Of a stretch of DNA of 64,000 nt, positions 1 through 11,384 are shown in pieces. The translations under genes and the position numbers were made by a program. This stretch comes from Boothiomyces macroporosus (taxonomy: Eukaryota; Chytridiomycota; Chytridiomycetes; Rhizophydiales; Terramycetaceae). The notes below the pieces were generated by a model that was not told the origin of the DNA, made no database searches, and saw only the letters and a list, made by a program, of their open reading frames with translations. Position 1 is the stretch's first letter. Each line of letters begins with the position of its first letter. Location of the stretch: positions 45,398 through 109,397 of the forward strand of contig JADGKB010000044.1 of NCBI GenBank assembly GCA_027604185.1. Direction: 5' to 3'.

Positions 1-843
1 ACTTTCAGTGTGTCCGTTTAACGTATACAGAAGCTTTCCGCTGTCTACATTCCACACTTTGACCGTCTGATCTTTAGAGCCTGTTATAATATAGTTTTCA
101 TCAAATTGTAAGCAAGTGATGGTATCCAAATGTTTCACCCTGAATAATATCTTTCCATTAAACAGATCCCACGCAATAGCTGATTTATCTGCAGACCCGG
201 AAACAATAATATTATCATCAAACTGTAAACATGATACACAGTCCGTATGACCTTCAAACATCCTATGACAAATACCAGTGCCAAGCCCATATATGCGTAT
301 TTTCCCATCTTCTGTTCCAACAACTAATTTCTCGCTATCAAACTGAAAGCAAGCAAACTCAATATCCTGTTCGATTAAAGTTGAAACAAAATATTTCTTT
401 TGAAACCAGTTTTGATTAACTTTGCGCAACTCCATCTGCCTCCTCTTGGTATTTTCCAAATCAACATCCTTCTCTGGCTTCATTACATGCTTTTGAAAAA
501 CGATTTCTTTATCGGGTATTTCCAAGAATAAGCTCCATACATTACTGGATCTTAGTATTGGATCGTCTGAATACAGTATTCCTTCCAGATATTTTGTTAG
601 TTCAAGTTTTCGTTCATTAACCAGATCTGGTGAAAAGTTCATCACTGCTTTAGGCGGTAGCGGAAATGGAGGCTGTTCTATATCAGATAATTTCGAGTGA
701 AGTTCTACAAATTCCGAAAATCTTCTTGAAACCTGCCAGGTAGATAGGGGGCCAAATACTGTGATCACATACAAGGTATAGTGAGAAGGATTAGATACCT
801 CTATTGTATCATTAATCTCTACTGCGGAAACAGGCTCTATCAT
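1..843 (-). CDS. PX domain-WD40 repeat protein (3' part outside window)
   Basis: An uninterrupted minus-strand frame runs from an ATG at 843 to the window edge (281 codons, no stop). Residues 1 to about 115 form a PX (phosphoinositide-binding) domain, with TWQVSRRFSEFVELH followed by the proline-rich loop PPFPLPP. A linker with an FBXW-like NWFQKKY leads into at least three WD40 repeats from about residue 150, ending in AWDLFNG and KVWNVDSG. The WD part resembles F-box/WD substrate receptors, but no F-box is visible; the PX domain sits where one would be expected. Its PX domain also resembles that of the VAM7-like gene at 24927, including the start (MIEPVSAVEI against MQEPISSIEI). Likely role is recruitment of a WD40 scaffold to a PI3P membrane (inference). 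The remaining propeller blades lie outside the window. Confidence 0.75.
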   Translation of the reverse strand, partial: MIEPVSAVEINDTIEVSNPSHYTLYVITVFGPLSTWQVSRRFSEFVELHSKLSDIEQPPFPLPPKAVMNFSPDLVNERKLELTKYLEGILYSDDPILRSSNVWSLFLEIPDKEIVFQKHVMKPEKDVDLENTKRRQMELRKVNQNWFQKKYFVSTLIEQDIEFACFQFDSEKLVVGTEDGKIRIYGLGTGICHRMFEGHTDCVSCLQFDDNIIVSGSADKSAIAWDLFNGKILFRVKHLDTITCLQFDENYIITGSKDQTVKVWNVDSGKLLYTLNGHTES

Positions 844-893
844 TGGGCAACTTTGATCGTACACGGTTGCTCATAGCAATTGGGTGATCAAAA

Positions 894-1055
894 GTCAGGT
901 GAAAAGATGAATTGAACTGGAATTTATTGCGAGGTCAGGTGAAAAGATGAATTGAACTGGAATTTATTGCGAGGTCAGGTGAAAAGATGAATTGAAACTG
1001 GAATTTATTGCGAGGTCAGGTGAAAAGATGAATTGAAACTGGAATTTATTGCGAG
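894..1055. repeat. 40/41-bp tandem repeat, four copies
   Basis: Four head-to-tail units, each starting GTCAGGTGAAAAG and ending TTTATTGCGAG. The first two are 40 bp; the last two carry one extra A (GAATTGAAACTGG) and are 41 bp. Otherwise the copies are identical, so the expansion is recent. The array sits between the start of the PX-WD40 gene (843) and the stop of the DUF1295 gene (1057), so it lies in the promoter of the first and the 3' flank of the second. Confidence 0.95.
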
Positions 1056-1056
1056 G

Positions 1057-2075
1057 CTAGTCTTTCTTTAGCTTTGGGAATAGGCGAGGAACAAGTATAG
1101 GAACATTCTTTTTATAGGTCAAGTATTCCTTCACATCTTTGAATTTCTTGTCGGAAGCTTTTTCCAATAGATTTACCCCAGAAACGTTATTGATCAATTG
1201 GTAAACAAACACTGGTGATATCGCGAATGTGACAGCAGTTCTCAAGCCCACCACCCCTAAATGGGAGAACGCTGATGAACAAGTAACCGCATTGCCTGCC
1301 CATAACAGCATTTCTCCAAAGTAGTTTGGATGCCTTGAAATAGACCACAATCCTTCATTAATAAACTTGTGGTGGCGATCATTTCCAAGTCTGTTTTGCC
1401 ATCTGATCTTTTGAATATCTGCAATAGTTTCAAATCCAAATCCAATTAACCACATTGAAAACCCAATATAATCTAGCAAACCAATAGGCGATAATTCTGC
1501 AACTGGCGTCACATTCACAACATAAACTGGGAAAGCAGTAAGGTAAACCCAAACTCCCTGTAAAAACCATGCGACAAAGAAACGTACTGGATTAACCTTG
1601 ATCTTGTCAAATCTTGAATCTTTCCCATGCTTTGAAATTCTGTAGAGCAAATATGATCCTAGTCTGACACACCATAATATAGTGGTAGCCGAGACCAATA
1701 ATTGTCGAGGATGCAAATCTTTTAATAATTCCAGTATAGCTGGAACTGAATGCTCTTTTAATCTGTTGTTGGCGAGGGAAGCGAGGACGCAAATGAGATA
1801 GGTCATTGATCCTGTGAAATCGTAAAATCTATCAGTCTGAATTAGATTTAACATACCTGCAGGGGTGCAGCGATTGCATATGCGGCAAATTGAATTCCAA
1901 AATCAGTGGAAATAACAGGTAAGAGGTTCGAAAAGGTGTTTCCCATTTTTTCAGTTGAGGAAAAACCGTCCTTGAATTTATGTGAATTTGGTTTTTCCGC
2001 ACAGTATCTGTGGGAATAGGCTTGTGAGTATAATTTCTTTGTTTCATCTCTATTATTTTCGACGGTGTTCATCAA
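1057..2075 (-). CDS. DUF1295 / steroid-reductase-like membrane protein
   Basis: A two-exon gene of 332 residues, with exons 1857-2075 and 1057-1836 and a 20-nt intron at 1837-1856. The C-terminal half matches the DUF1295 (3-oxo-5-alpha-steroid 4-dehydrogenase-like) fold: several hydrophobic helices, the motif FETIADIQK, then GLWSISRHPNYFGEMLLW, which resembles the NADPH/substrate-binding end of steroid reductases and isoprenylcysteine methyltransferases. These enzymes sit in the ER or other internal membranes and reduce lipid or sterol double bonds; the actual substrate cannot be told. The first 50 residues are polar and weakly conserved, so the start at 2075 is less sure than the domain. The gene is divergent from DNAI3 across 353 bp. 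Confidence 0.8.
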
Positions 2076-2428
2076 GTTGAATTGTTAAGACTGGATTACG
2101 CTGCATATGTTAGTGATTGAAGCCTTATTTAGAGCTGTTCAAATTTCGCCCTAATGAGAAGGGATACTATTCGCTGTAGCTTGGATGACGACCTGCATGT
2201 ATTGCTTGACGATAAATAGAGACCAAAATATGAATCACCTTCTAAACATGTGTTACTTTGAAAATAGATTAACGTTGGAATGAATTGACTACAGTGTAGT
2301 TATTCAATCTAACTTTAAAGAAATCGCGTTCAAGTGCTATGCGCAAATGCCGGCTGTAAGATTGTTGGATAGTAACACTTTGGAATTTGATTCAAGCTTA
2401 TTTACGCGTCCAAACTTTACAAAATTGA
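2076..2428. other. Intergenic region between divergent genes
   Basis: 353 bp between the starts of the DUF1295 gene and DNAI3, presumably carrying both promoters. I see no ORF of note, RNA gene or repeat in it. Confidence 0.5.
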
Positions 2429-5277
2429 ATGAGCACACCAAAGTTGAAAACCAAATCAAATGCTGGAAGTGCAGTACCAAGCAGAGCCGCAAGTAGGGCA
2501 ACTTCTATTCAAAAATTACATGAATCAAAACCAGATATAAGCAGGGTAAAGGTTGGTTCGAGAGGGAATTCAGCGTCTTTTAGAAAGACATCACCAGGAC
2601 CGCAACCGAATATTGGATCAAAGAACGACATCATAACTGCAATTAAAGATGATCTAGCAGCCGAAAAGACCGTTTCAACAGACTACTACCACAAGAAGCA
2701 ACTGGAAGGAATAATACCCTTATTTCTGACAGCTCAATCTCAGCAAATAGTAAAGTGTACGATTGGAGAAGATGTGACAGAAGAGAAAATGTTTAGAATG
2801 ATCCCAAAATCGGATTTGATGCAGGATATGGCTACTAGATTAGCAATATCAGATTTTACACCAGCAAAGGAAGCCATACTGGTTATTTCTGTCTAAACTA
2901 GGCCTATCCAAGGGAAGAGTTAATGCTGCATTATGATCCAGAATACAAGTACACTCAAAACTTTTTCCTAGTAGTATCTCCGGAAACTTTCGACTTGATC
3001 ATCAATGTAATAGAGTCATAATAGTAGCCGCCGTCAGAAGAAACAAACGAAGCTGAAGCAGAGCAGCAGAAAGCCAAAGAAAGAAAACCGTGGCTATCGC
3101 ATGGAAGTGAAAAGGACGTTGAAATGGAATGGGTAAGAAACATGGGAAATCTCGTAAAAATCAATGTTTCTCGCAAATACGGTGAATTCAAGGCTCCCTG
3201 TAAATTCGCTGATAGAGACGCTCAAGATGGTTTCCTGGAAATAAAATCCTACAAGGATCCAACGTACGATCTAAATAGAATGGAATTAATGGCTGGGTGT
3301 CAGGCTGTTCCAGAATTAGTGTCTACTGAATGTCAGACCGCTTGGTTTAGACCACTAAATTTCTCGTGTCAATATGAACCAATTGAAATGGATTACGCTG
3401 AGCAAGAAGAGATTCAAAATTCAACAGGAATGGAAGATTTCCTACTGAATATCTCTACGCGATTAGAAGAAACCTTACAGCAAAATGAAATGATCAACAT
3501 CTATGAAGACGATTATATCAATCTTGGAGAAGAGGAGGTTGCAATCGAACAAGGATCCCACACAATTTTACAAGTACGCTTTCATTGACTGTAGGAATAT
3601 CAATCATTTACAGATTTAGTCAACAGCAAAGACAAATGCATCTCTTGCATTAATTGGCACCCTGCGCAGAAAGGTGTGCTTGCTGTTTCTTGTACTCAGG
3701 TCTGCGGGTTTGAAGATAAGTTGCTGCTGGGATATGCCTCACGGTCCAAGCTGGCCCAAATTATCATCTGGAGTTTCCATGATCCCATTCATCCCCAGCT
3801 TATTTTGGAGTCACATGAAGATATTACATGTTTCGAAATGAACCCTCAAGATTCTTCAATAATCGTTGCTGGAAGTGTTAGTGGACAAATTCTGCTGTGG
3901 GATATCAGTGAATACCAGGAGATGTTGCGGTCCTCCAGAAAGTCTGAAAGCGATCAGCACGCTACAGAGGATACAGAATCCAAGACTACTCCTTCAGTAA
4001 GGTATGCTGTTATATCTTCTATTGAAGCCAGTCATAGAGCACCAGTAACAGATATTAAATGGTTACCGAAACACTATGAAGTAATCTTAGCGGCTAAACA
4101 TAGGTTGGGCCAAATGGCGAACCAGTTGAAAATGCAGAAAATGGAGATAAGCAAATTGTGACTTGCTCACTTGATGGCACAGTAGCATTTTGGGATCTGA
4201 GATTCAAGAAGGACTGGAAGTCGTTAGATTTGGCTTGGAGGCCATTCATCCGCGTTCCGATGAGCTCTTTAGATAATAGCTACGACTATAGCTTAACTAG
4301 GGTTTCTTTAAAGACAGCTTTTAACGAAGAAATTCAAGGTAAACAAGCAAAGCCTAGCTCAGCGTCAGATTCAGCTTCAAATCAAGAATTAAAAACGGGT
4401 AAATCCATCGTGAAAACTCTATCTACGAAATTCTATTGTGCAACCGAAGAAGGAGATTTGATCTACGCTGATTGGAATGCCGAAAAAGTTTCTGATGAAA
4501 AAGTAACTAGAGTAGAGTTTGCGTATGGCGCACATTATGGTCCAATGAGTGAAATTGCTCGATCACCGTTTTTCCCAGACATCTTCCTTACAGTTGGTGG
4601 ATGGTCATTCCATATCTGGAAAGAAAAGCACCACGTATGTTTTTGCTTATATTAGATGGGTCCATTATTGTCTAGTGCTCAAGCAAGCAGTTGCATTACG
4701 TGTGGAAAGTGGTCTCCAACCAGACCAGGAGTGTTTTATATTGGACGGGCTGATGGTATGCTAGAAGTTTGGGATCTATTGGACAAGTCACATAGCCCAG
4801 CGACTATTCAAAATGTTGCGACTAGTGCAATATCCACCATCGAAATCAAACAATATGCAGGGAAAGGAAGCCCTCAATTTATCGCAATTGGGGATGATGC
4901 TGGAACATTACATATTTTAGAAACCCCAAAAAATCTACAGAAAATGACAAAGAATGAAAAATCTGTAATTTCAGCATACTTTGAAAGGGAAACTAAAAGG
5001 GTGTCAGCCAGTAGCGAAAGAAAGAAGAATCACGTCAAGGATAGAGCGGCATTCGATGCTGCAGTGCTAGAACAAGCTCAAGTAACTATTGCTAATGCTA
5101 GGCTGCTGCCAAGGCTTTGGCTGCCAAACAAGCTGAAGATCAGAAAGCAGAAAATAATGAGGAGGATGCTGAAGAGCTAAAGGAAGAGAAAGCATACCAA
5201 GCAATGGAGATAGCGTATACTTTTGTTAATGTAGATTCCTTGAAGCAGAGAATATGCTGGCACCATCAGCAGAATAA
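2429..5277 (+). CDS. DNAI3: Axonemal inner-arm dynein intermediate chain (WDR63/DNAI3 type)
   Basis: Eight exons joined by seven introns (2882-2901, 3007-3027, 3574-3594, 4081-4103, 4635-4655, 5082-5101, 5215-5234; 20-23 nt) give a 900-residue protein. A low-complexity Ser/Lys-rich N-terminus is followed by the conserved N-terminal region, then a WD40 propeller: CINWHPAQKGVLAVSC, DITCFEMNPQDSSIIVAG, QIVTCSLDGTVAFWDLR and KWSPTRPGVFYIGRADG. The C-terminus is an Ala/Glu/Lys-rich helix. This is the family of the intermediate chain of the two-headed inner arm dynein I1/f. Its presence implies a motile flagellum with inner arms. The stop overlaps an AATAAA. Each intron was placed by frame continuity plus family similarity across the junction. 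Confidence 0.9.
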
Positions 5278-5301
5278 ACGCATTTTGATTTAAATATATT
5301 A

Positions 5302-8128
5302 CTATAATATTCTTGCGTATGCTAAATTATTTTGAGATTTTTGCCGTATTATATACCACTTTCTTAGTTCCTCTATCCAAAATACTATACTGCTTAGTGA
5401 AATAAGGTATAGCCAGTCATATATCGACAGCGGCTCTGTCAGAAAGATGGAATTTAGGAAGGGGAAATGCACTACCAATACCTGACCGAACAGTACCAGC
5501 GATAATGCATAGTTGTACATTTGATTGGTGAAAAAGCCCTTTGAGAATATTGATCGGGCTTCTGACCTGCATGATAAAGAGTTCCATAATGCAAATAAGA
5601 CTATTAATGTGAATGACTGGGGTTAAAAATGCCATACCATGGTTCTAGTTCGATCGTCCAAACCATCTTCCAGTTCTTCTTGAATGAACACAGTCAGCGT
5701 GCCGATTACTATAATGATAGCATTCGTTACCACTCTAACTAACAGCAAATTAGTTAGGATTGGCTCATCCTTTTTTCTAGGTGGTTTAGCACAGATTACG
5801 GGATCCATTGGCTCTACTCCAAGCGATTGAGCGACTGGACCATCGCAAATAATATCTAGAGTTAATACAGCGTACTGATCCATAAAATCTGCATTGCGTT
5901 CAGGGGGTTTGGCAATCCAAAAAGAGAGCACATTGCAACCAAAATCAGTGCAGCAAGCGAAGTGCATAATTGAAAGGTTAAAAAGTTTTTGATGTTGTAA
6001 AAGATATTCTTCCCTTCATCGATTGCATATATAATTGTTCCCAGATTGTCATCAACCAGGATCATATCTGCGGCTTCTTTCGCAACGTCTGTTCCGTTAC
6101 CCATAGAGACCCCAATATCAGCCAAACTCAAAGCTGGAGCGTCATTGACTAGATAAACCCAAAAATACCTCCATCGCCCGTCATCGCAACAATATTCCCT
6201 CCTGCCTGCAGAGCCTCTACGATCTTCAATTTGTGAGAGGGAGTGGTCCGATAGTATAAGCTTGAAACCAATACTGAACCTTTCAACTCTTCAAAACTCA
6301 TCGCATCTAGTTGATTCCCAGAATAACTCGTGTCCTTGACTTTAATGCCAACCTGTTCTGCAATAGCTTTAGCAGTTCCATCTAAATTAATAGCGGATTA
6401 CACGAATCGCCTGTTATCATTATAATATGTATTCCGGCATCATTAAGTTTCTCTATTGTTTTAATTGTTTGCGGTCGAGGAGGGTCATAAACCCCAATGA
6501 ATCCCACGAACGTTAGAGAGTCTAACTCGCTTCCAATAGCAAAAGTAAGAATTCTCAGTCCACTTGACGATATCTGGCTTTCATATTCTATAAATTCTCG
6601 TTTCCTGTCCTCTGTGATTGGTGATTTAACATTATTTCCGTGCAAGTAATATTTACACTTTGACAAAACTGCCTCAATGGCACCTTTTACATAGTACTGA
6701 GTATCAATTTGATTAGAGGATTCTACAGCCATCCATTTTACCTCTGGATTAAATGGTATTTCGGAAATCCGAGTGTGGTACTGTTTGTTAACCAGTATAA
6801 ACCTTTCTTTCATCCTCCAACTTTGCCTTTGAAAAAAAGTCCATAATAGCGACTTCTGTCGGCTGGCCATTCAGAACACCCTCCTCGTCATAGTAAGAGT
6901 TATTGCAGATATTTCCAACGCTAAGCAATCGCCTAATGACAGGATGATTCAGCTGAGGTGAAAATGAATAGTTCTCAATGTCTATCTCTAATTTATCTGC
7001 CGCAGCGACGAGTAGAGTAGCCACCATTTTGTTTGTAGTGATAGTACCAGTCTTGTCAATGCAAACTACATTTACTGAACCGAGAGACTCTACTGAAGGT
7101 AATTTCTTGACAATTGCACTATGTTTTGTCATCCTTAATACCCCCAGAGCCAGAGTAACTGTCACAACCACAGGAAGGCCTTCTGGAATTGCGGCAACGG
7201 CTAAACTAACTGTATATTAGCACAAATTACCAGCAATTTGAAATACCTCCAACCATTGCTTTCCTTGTAAGATTCCAAGAAGACTGATGACGGCAATCAG
7301 TACAAATGAAGCAAACGATAAATGTTTCCCCAATTCATCCATCTTTAGTTGCAATGGAGTCTTTGGCTTGTCAACCTCTGACACCATTCTTAAAACTGAT
7401 CCTAATTCAGTTTTATTTGCAGTTCCAAAAACCAGTGCAGTTCCATGGCCATTTCGAACTAGTGTCCCCATGAATACTAAATTTGTTCTGTCCGCAAAGG
7501 ACAAGTCATTAGAGTATGAATGAATAACTTTGGTATCCTTTCTACTTGGTTCTGTTTCTCCTGTAAGATTCGACTCGTCTACTTCCAAAGATACGCTCTC
7601 CAATAATCTACAATCCGCGGGTATTCTATCTCCTCTACTAAACTTTACTACATCCCCAGGAACTAATTCACTCGCCAGAATTTCAACTGTATGGCCGTTT
7701 CTGATTAACTGTTTAAATTACCTTACGACGTGGCAGTGCGGTGGTGCTAATTTTGTCAAAGCTTCGATACTCTGGCTTGATTTGTACTCTTGAACAAACG
7801 CAACTGTATTAATAAAATGTACCAGTCATTACTATAAATATTGTCTTGGGTTAACCTTATTTACCATGGTGATTGACACTGCATCCGACACTTGTCCAAC
7901 CAATAGAGATAATAAAGCGGAACATAACAGCATCAATATCAACGGATCCTTGAACTGCTCAATAAACCTTTCCAAAATTGATTCCTTTTCTTCCAATTCA
8001 ATTTCATTTGAACCATACTTTACTCTACGCGATGGAATTTGGTCAGATGTTAAACCAGTAAACGTAGTTTCCAGATATTCACAACACTCCTCTGGCGTCT
8101 TGGATGAAAATTTAAATGATTCCCCCAT
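5302..8128 (-). CDS. PMR1: P-type Ca2+/Mn2+ ATPase, PMR1/SPCA-like
   Basis: Ten exons and nine introns of 19-22 nt (7845-7864, 7804-7822, 7701-7721, 7210-7230, 6781-6802, 6382-6401, 6149-6168, 5856-5875, 5617-5637) give 880 residues, close to the usual size of Golgi SPCA pumps and shorter than plasma-membrane PMCAs. Visible motifs in order: an N-terminal cation-ATPase region, [11 protein letters not shown] (actuator loop), [13 protein letters not shown] (ion-binding helix M4), [12 protein letters not shown] (phosphorylated Asp), MITGDS, and MTGDG split by an intron from VNDAPAL. The C-terminal six-helix region is complete and there is no calmodulin-binding tail. The pump likely loads the Golgi with Ca2+ and Mn2+. 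SERCA is the main alternative, but the length favours SPCA. Confidence 0.9.
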
Positions 8129-8194
8129 TGTTGTGGAGATGCGCTTTGCTTATGCTGAAAAAAGTCAACTAAATAATTTGTACAACAATCAGAA

Positions 8195-8792
8195 TTATAT
8201 TTTATTAGCGGTATAATCAACAAAACCAACGCTCATGATTTCGTTAAACGGATCATCCTTGAAGCTTTTCTGTAATATTTTGGTGAGATTCTGTTCAATA
8301 ATAGTACTTTGCTCAATCTTTTTCAGCCTAACTTTTAAATCTTCGCCAAGCGGATGCAATGGTAACTATATCAGCAGGTATTACCTTTGTTTCCATGAAA
8401 GAGTGCTGAGGCGGATAGTTGGGAAAATGTTTTGGAATAGATTCATCGCGAAGGACTGTGCCGAATGTAGAGCTTGGAGCAGGCAGAGTTTGGACAGGTG
8501 GGGCAGGTGTTTCCATTACTTGGTCTTCAATCCTTTCCAACTGCAATTCCTGGATGATATACGCCTGAATTTCCTTTATACTGGAGACTTGCTCTATTGC
8601 TAGCAGTACATCCTTCCAAGTCGGCTTAGTTCGATTGTTGAGCTCTGAAAAACACATTACTTGCTTTGTTATTAAATTAAAATAGTTTTCAAATATATTC
8701 TCAAATTCCTCCAGTACATGCGGTCCGATTGCGCTGCAGTCATGCTGTAGTAGGATCTGTGATAAACAGTGTTGGGTTTGTTTCTTTGGCAT
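8195..8792 (-). CDS. TAF8: TFIID subunit 8 (TAF8-like, histone fold)
   Basis: A two-exon gene of 192 residues with one 19-nt intron at 8366-8384. Residues 1 to about 75 resemble a bromodomain-associated histone fold (CLSQILLQHDCSAIGPHVLE, then FSELNNRTKPTWKDVLLAIE), and the middle carries the TAF8-type proline motif HFPNYPPQHSF. TAF8 pairs with TAF10 and brings it into TFIID in the nucleus. The open frame extends upstream to 8849, but the ATG at 8792 is preferred because the longer version would run into the divergent RhoGAP gene starting at 8838. The protein is shorter than animal TAF8. Confidence 0.75.
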
Positions 8793-8837
8793 TTGGTGAA
8801 CAAATTTTCTCCTCAAGCCACCAGCAAAAGAATCACG

Positions 8838-10672
8838 ATGCCGTCTCAAATAACTGCGGTTGCATTATGGAACTATACAGCTCAGGAAGTATTTCTTTTG
8901 GTAATAGTAGGACAACGAAATCAGTTTTCGCGCTGGAGATATGATCAACATTGTGGAACTGTGTAACCAAGTAATATCTATTAATGAAAGGATTGGTATG
9001 AAGGTACCATCAATGGGCTTACTGGATTGTTCCCTGCGAATCATGTAAAGTTGGTAGATCATAAGACTGAGAATGAAGATAATGAGGGTTCAGAGTCTGG
9101 TGAATCTGAAGGAAACGCTTGGCATGTCGTAACCACCGAAAACGGGACGGTTTATTACTGGAATGAACAGACTGGGGAAACTTCTTGGGAGCCTCCGTCT
9201 AAAGATGGAAAGAAAAGCATTGGTAGCGACGGGGCACCTAAATTGGATTTAGCTAATCTCCCTCACGTTGTATCAGTAAAAAATTGATAACATCAGGATC
9301 ATATTGAGCTTGTCCCTCCAGAGCTCATTCGTAGAGAGGGTCAATTGGCATACAAGGTAAAAAAAGATTATGGCGGAGTGGAGCCAAAAAGACAACACTC
9401 TTGGCACAACTCGTGGGCTGTCGTATGCGTCGGATATCTAATATTTTACAAAGAAGAGCCATCGAAATTAAAAAAGAAGCAAGGTTTGATTGGCTAATAC
9501 CAGGAGACAAACCAGTAATTCCTGTACATGTCCAAATGCTGGACGCGGTTACTTTAAAGAAGGAAGCAAAAGACGCAGGACGTAAAAACTTGATATCTGT
9601 ACAGTCCAGAAGTGGAGCGGTGTTGCTGATACAGCCAAATACTGAAAACGAAGTCAATGAATGGTTTACCACAATATCAGAGTCAACAAAAGAAAATTCC
9701 ACCCAAGCCGAAGTAAAATATCTCTCAATTTAGTATGAAAATGTCATGTCGAGACTATTTGCAAAGGATGATTCCCCAAAAGACATAAAGGAGGATAAAA
9801 AGAAGGGACCAGTACGGGATAATAGCAAAAAAAGTTTGACTGGTTTGGAAGATGATGAAGCCAAAGGAAAAGTCAAATCTAAACTAAACGCATTCTTCAA
9901 GAGAGTCGGAGATATCAAAGAGAATGTCGCAAATCCTGGGAAGAAGGAAAAGGATGCTCCTGTGGCGGTGGAAAGTAAATCCAAATTGATGGTAGATCTC
10001 GTGTTTGGTGGAACATTGGAAATCCTTGCATCTAAAAATTCTTCAAAGAAAATACCATTACTCATTGAAAAGTGCGTTGTTCATGTGGAACAGCATGGAG
10101 GTTTGTGTATTTAATACAGGTCTTGAGAGTCAAGGTATCTACAGATTATCCGGAAACGCTTCAACAGTACAAAAATTTAGAGCTCAGTTGAACCAAGACA
10201 ATTATCAGGATATTTTCGAACCTGCACAAGACGTAAATGTTATAGCTGCACTGCTAAAACGTAAATAATAGCTGATTACAGTTTTCTTTAGAGAAGTCCA
10301 GATTCCAGTCATTCCATTCACAATGTATAACCAATTCATAGACAGCATGAAAATCGATGACTATAACAACAGATTATGTACCATCAAGACTCTAGTTCAG
10401 GCATTACCAAAAGTACACTACGATGTATTGGAATATATGATGCGTCATTTAGTCAAAGTAAGTGCACAGAGTGAAGTCAACAAAATGGAACCTAGCAACT
10501 TGGCGATTGTATTTGGACCTAGTTTGATCAGACCAATGGAGAGTGGAGAAAGCGACATGTATGCAAATATGATGAACATGTCTTTCCAGAATGGATTAAT
10601 CGAAGCAATGATTAACCAAACAGAGGTAGCTCTTTTTAATCGTAGTGGTTATTTGATGGAAACCCAAACTGA
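8838..10672 (+). CDS. SH3-WW-PH-RhoGAP domain protein
   Basis: Nine exons and eight introns (8889-8910, 8971-8990, 9276-9296, 9483-9502, 9713-9733, 10101-10119, 10261-10281, 10626-10645; 19-22 nt) encode 556 residues. The order is SH3 (ALWNYTAQE ... GLFPANHVKLV) at about 5-60, WW (GTVYYWNEQTGETSWEPP) at about 95-120, a PH-like domain (REGQLAYK ... WAVVCVGYLIFY) at about 155-270, and RhoGAP (QGIYRLSGNASTVQKFR, with its arginine finger; SNLAIVFGPSLIRP) at about 370-550. This order matches the ARHGAP9/12/15/27 group. It should stimulate GTP hydrolysis by Rho/Rac/Cdc42 at membranes. Two in-frame TAGs are removed only if the first intron ends at 8910, which supports that boundary. It converges on FAHD1. 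Confidence 0.9.
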
Positions 10673-10715
10673 TTCAATAAATCCTTTTCATGTACAAGTA
10701 TGCAATTCACCAATT

Positions 10716-11375
10716 TTATTTTCTGTCAATTACAGTGAATTTGATTTCCGACAATTCTTTTCCAGTGTCATTATCTTTGAGCAAACCGCAAACAGTTTGG
10801 CCACTAGATACTGGCCCAACACCACTTGGCGTACCAGTCAAAATCAAATCTCCCTTCTCTAGAGTCATAATGCCACTAACATGCCTAATTAGCGTTGGAA
10901 TATCAAAAATCATGTCAGCAGTACTACCGTTTTGTTTTACTTGCTCATCCACTTTGAGAATCAACTGCAGATTCTTTGGGTTCTTTATATTTTCCTTTGG
11001 GATAAAGGATCCGATTGGAGTAAAAGTATCGTATCCTTTCGCAACAGTCCAAGGATGTCCTTTCTTTTTCGCTTGATCTTGCACGTTCCTTGCAGTCATA
11101 TCTAATGCCAAGACATATCCATCCACAAAGCTGTTTGCTTCTTGCAAAGAAATATCCCGTCCAGTTTTCCCGATAATTACGCCCAATTCAAGCTCATGAT
11201 GCACGTCGCAGTTTTTTGGGATTTCAATTTTCCCGCCGTTTTGAAGGAATGACGAAGTCGGTTTAAGGAATAACATTGGTTCGGTTGGTACTGCATTCCC
11301 GAGTTCTTTTGCATGCTCGGCATAGTTTCTTCCGATAGCGACAATCTTTTTGCAGAGTGATGTGAACCTTGACAT
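10716..11375 (-). CDS. FAHD1: Fumarylacetoacetate hydrolase family protein (FAHD1-like)
   Basis: A single exon of 219 residues. The start is taken as the ATG at 11375; the open frame goes two codons further, but only to a TTG. The sequence is a close match to the FAHD1 acylpyruvase / oxaloacetate decarboxylase family: IVAIGRNYAEHAKELGNAVP, PMLFLKPTSS, the metal-binding region HHELELGVIIGK, and the C-terminal LTGTPSGVGPV. FAHD1 enzymes are mostly mitochondrial and cleave acylpyruvates or decarboxylate oxaloacetate with a divalent metal. Only 9 bp separate its start codon from that of the divergent methyltransferase. AATAAA overlaps the stop. Confidence 0.93.
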   Translation of the reverse strand: MSRFTSLCKKIVAIGRNYAEHAKELGNAVPTEPMLFLKPTSSFLQNGGKIEIPKNCDVHHELELGVIIGKTGRDISLQEANSFVDGYVLALDMTARNVQDQAKKKGHPWTVAKGYDTFTPIGSFIPKENIKNPKNLQLILKVDEQVKQNGSTADMIFDIPTLIRHVSGIMTLEKGDLILTGTPSGVGPVSSGQTVCGLLKDNDTGKELSEIKFTVIDRK

Positions 11376-11384
11376 TTTCAAAAA
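11376..11384. promoter_or_regulatory. Nine-bp gap between two divergent start codons
   Basis: The FAHD1 ATG (11375, minus) and the methyltransferase ATG (11385, plus) are only 9 bp apart. Promoter elements and 5' leaders must therefore overlap the opposite gene's coding sequence, or the mRNAs are nearly leaderless. Confidence 0.6.

Noticed and set aside
894..1055. CRISPR-like array
   Set aside because: Units are directly adjacent with no unique spacers; it is a plain tandem repeat in a eukaryotic genome.
1848..2047. Alternative frames over exon 1 of the DUF1295 gene
   Set aside because: Only one frame splices in phase through the 20-nt intron into the conserved domain.
2429..5277. Series of separate short plus-strand genes, each ending in an early stop
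   Set aside because: The stops fall inside 20-23 nt GT-AG segments; removing them gives one continuous dynein intermediate chain. The same holds for the ATPase, kinases, CEP290 and others.
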